This document shows positions 5,405 through 5,893 of a stretch of DNA of 5,893 bases, in pieces; position 1 is the first letter of the stretch, and the number at the start of each line of letters is the position of its first letter. The notes under the pieces are model-generated. The model had not been told where the DNA came from. It ran no database searches and saw nothing but the letters and a program-made list of their open reading frames with translations. Source of the stretch: Oleispira sp963933055. GTDB lineage: Bacteria; Pseudomonadota; Gammaproteobacteria; Pseudomonadales; Oceanobacteraceae. Location of the stretch: positions 1 through 5,893 of the forward strand of contig CAWVSY010000098.1 of the NCBI GenBank assembly GCA_963933055.1. Reading direction: 5' to 3'. The position numbers and the translations under genes are program-made.

Positions 5405-5893
5405 TTAATCAACTATTTCAATATCGAGGCCTGCTAGAAGATTTAATGCTTGGTCACGGCTGAATTTAGCTTGCTTAATATTGTTATTGAAAATGTCGAT
5501 ATTATAGTTGCTAGCGTCACTAAAATCAGTTTCGATTAATTTTGTATTATTAAATAAACTGTAGCTAAAATCACTGTTCCTGAAGTTGCTTTGGCTAAAA
5601 TCCCCCTCGCGAAAATCGACGTCTTGTAGCTTGCAGAACTCAAGTTGTAACTCGGATAGTTTTAGCCCATAAAATGATGAGTCATTTAAAATACATTCAC
5701 TGAATTTAAGCGGAGAGGCTAGTGCTAAATTGGGCCAATAAGCCTTAGTCCAATCGATTCCAAGCATTTTGCAGTGTTCAAAAAATACTTCGTTAAAACG
5801 ACTGTAACCTATTTTTATGTTACTTAGATTACACTGAAAGAAATGACATTCTATGAATTTACAATGCTTGAAATGAGTCTCTGAAAAATCACA
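5405..5893 (-). CDS. Pentapeptide-repeat protein, C-terminal part, truncated by the right window edge
   Basis: The 162 visible residues are almost entirely pentapeptide repeats with F, L, I, M or W at the central position (for example CDFSE, CKFIE, SSFYG, VDFRE, GDFSQ, SNFRN, TDFSD), which fold as a right-handed quadrilateral beta-helix. An N-terminal block (visible residues 1-53) and a C-terminal block (62-126) are split by a non-repeating segment around PNLALASP (54-61). A short cap, ending LLAGLDIEIVD, closes the protein. Acidic residues outnumber basic ones (about 23 to 15). The frame is open and keeps the repeat pattern from 5768 to the edge at 5893, so the methionine codon at 5765-5767 is an internal residue of the repeat CKMLG and the true start lies outside the window. 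Some family members (Qnr, MfpA, McbG) mimic DNA and protect gyrase; nothing seen here proves that role. The gene faces acs and shares the intervening hairpin region. Confidence 0.9.
   Translation of the reverse strand, partial: CDFSETHFKHCKFIECHFFQCNLSNIKIGYSRFNEVFFEHCKMLGIDWTKAYWPNLALASPLKFSECILNDSSFYGLKLSELQLEFCKLQDVDFREGDFSQSNFRNSDFSYSLFNNTKLIETDFSDASNYNIDIFNNNIKQAKFSRDQALNLLAGLDIEIVD

Noticed and set aside
1..5893. CRISPR array, tRNA, rRNA, insertion sequence or defence-system cassette
   Set aside because: No regularly spaced repeats, cloverleaf, transposase or nuclease motifs were seen on either strand.

Overview
The window looks like chromosomal DNA from a Gram-negative, AT-rich gammaproteobacterium, probably a marine Alteromonadales-type organism (Shewanella / Pseudoalteromonas / Thalassotalea relatives). 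The basis is a full-length acetyl-CoA synthetase very close to the enteric/marine Acs type, a DUF11-type secreted repeat protein with Gram-negative features, and a pentapeptide-repeat protein of a kind common in these bacteria. The genus is an inference and was not tested.

Layout. (1) Positions 1-2871, minus strand: a large gene for a 922-residue secreted, beta-rich protein (signal peptide, N-terminal surface domain, DUF11 domain, uncharacterised middle, Ig-like stretch, C-terminal DUF11-like domain). It is followed after 49 bp, with no terminator, by the first 17 codons of a second exported protein that runs off the left edge. These two look like a small operon for a cell-surface structure. 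(2) Positions 2872-3323: a 452-bp divergent control region. It holds a good sigma70 promoter for the surface operon, overlapped by a CRP-like site and abutted by a 6-bp-arm inverted repeat. On the other side are palindromes, phased repeats and a weaker promoter for acs. (3) Positions 3324-5285, plus strand: acs, complete with all recognisable catalytic motifs, closed by a strong rho-independent terminator at 5351-5377. (4) Positions 5405-5893, minus strand: the C-terminal 162 residues of a pentapeptide-repeat protein. Its reading frame stays open to the right edge, so the methionine at 5767 is internal and not the start.

How the genes relate. Acs scavenges acetate to acetyl-CoA and is normally a single transcription unit, which fits its own terminator here. 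The surface operon and acs share only the divergent control region. The CRP-like site lies on the surface-operon promoter and about 400 bp from the acs start. There is no evidence of joint function. The pentapeptide gene converges on acs and is separate.

The strongest unexplained signal is a perfect 15-bp inverted repeat with a 4-nt loop inside the surface-protein gene (1498-1531), exactly over the end of its DUF11 domain. It is far too long to expect by chance. I found no CRISPR array, tRNA, rRNA, insertion sequence or clear new defence or mobile system in the window.
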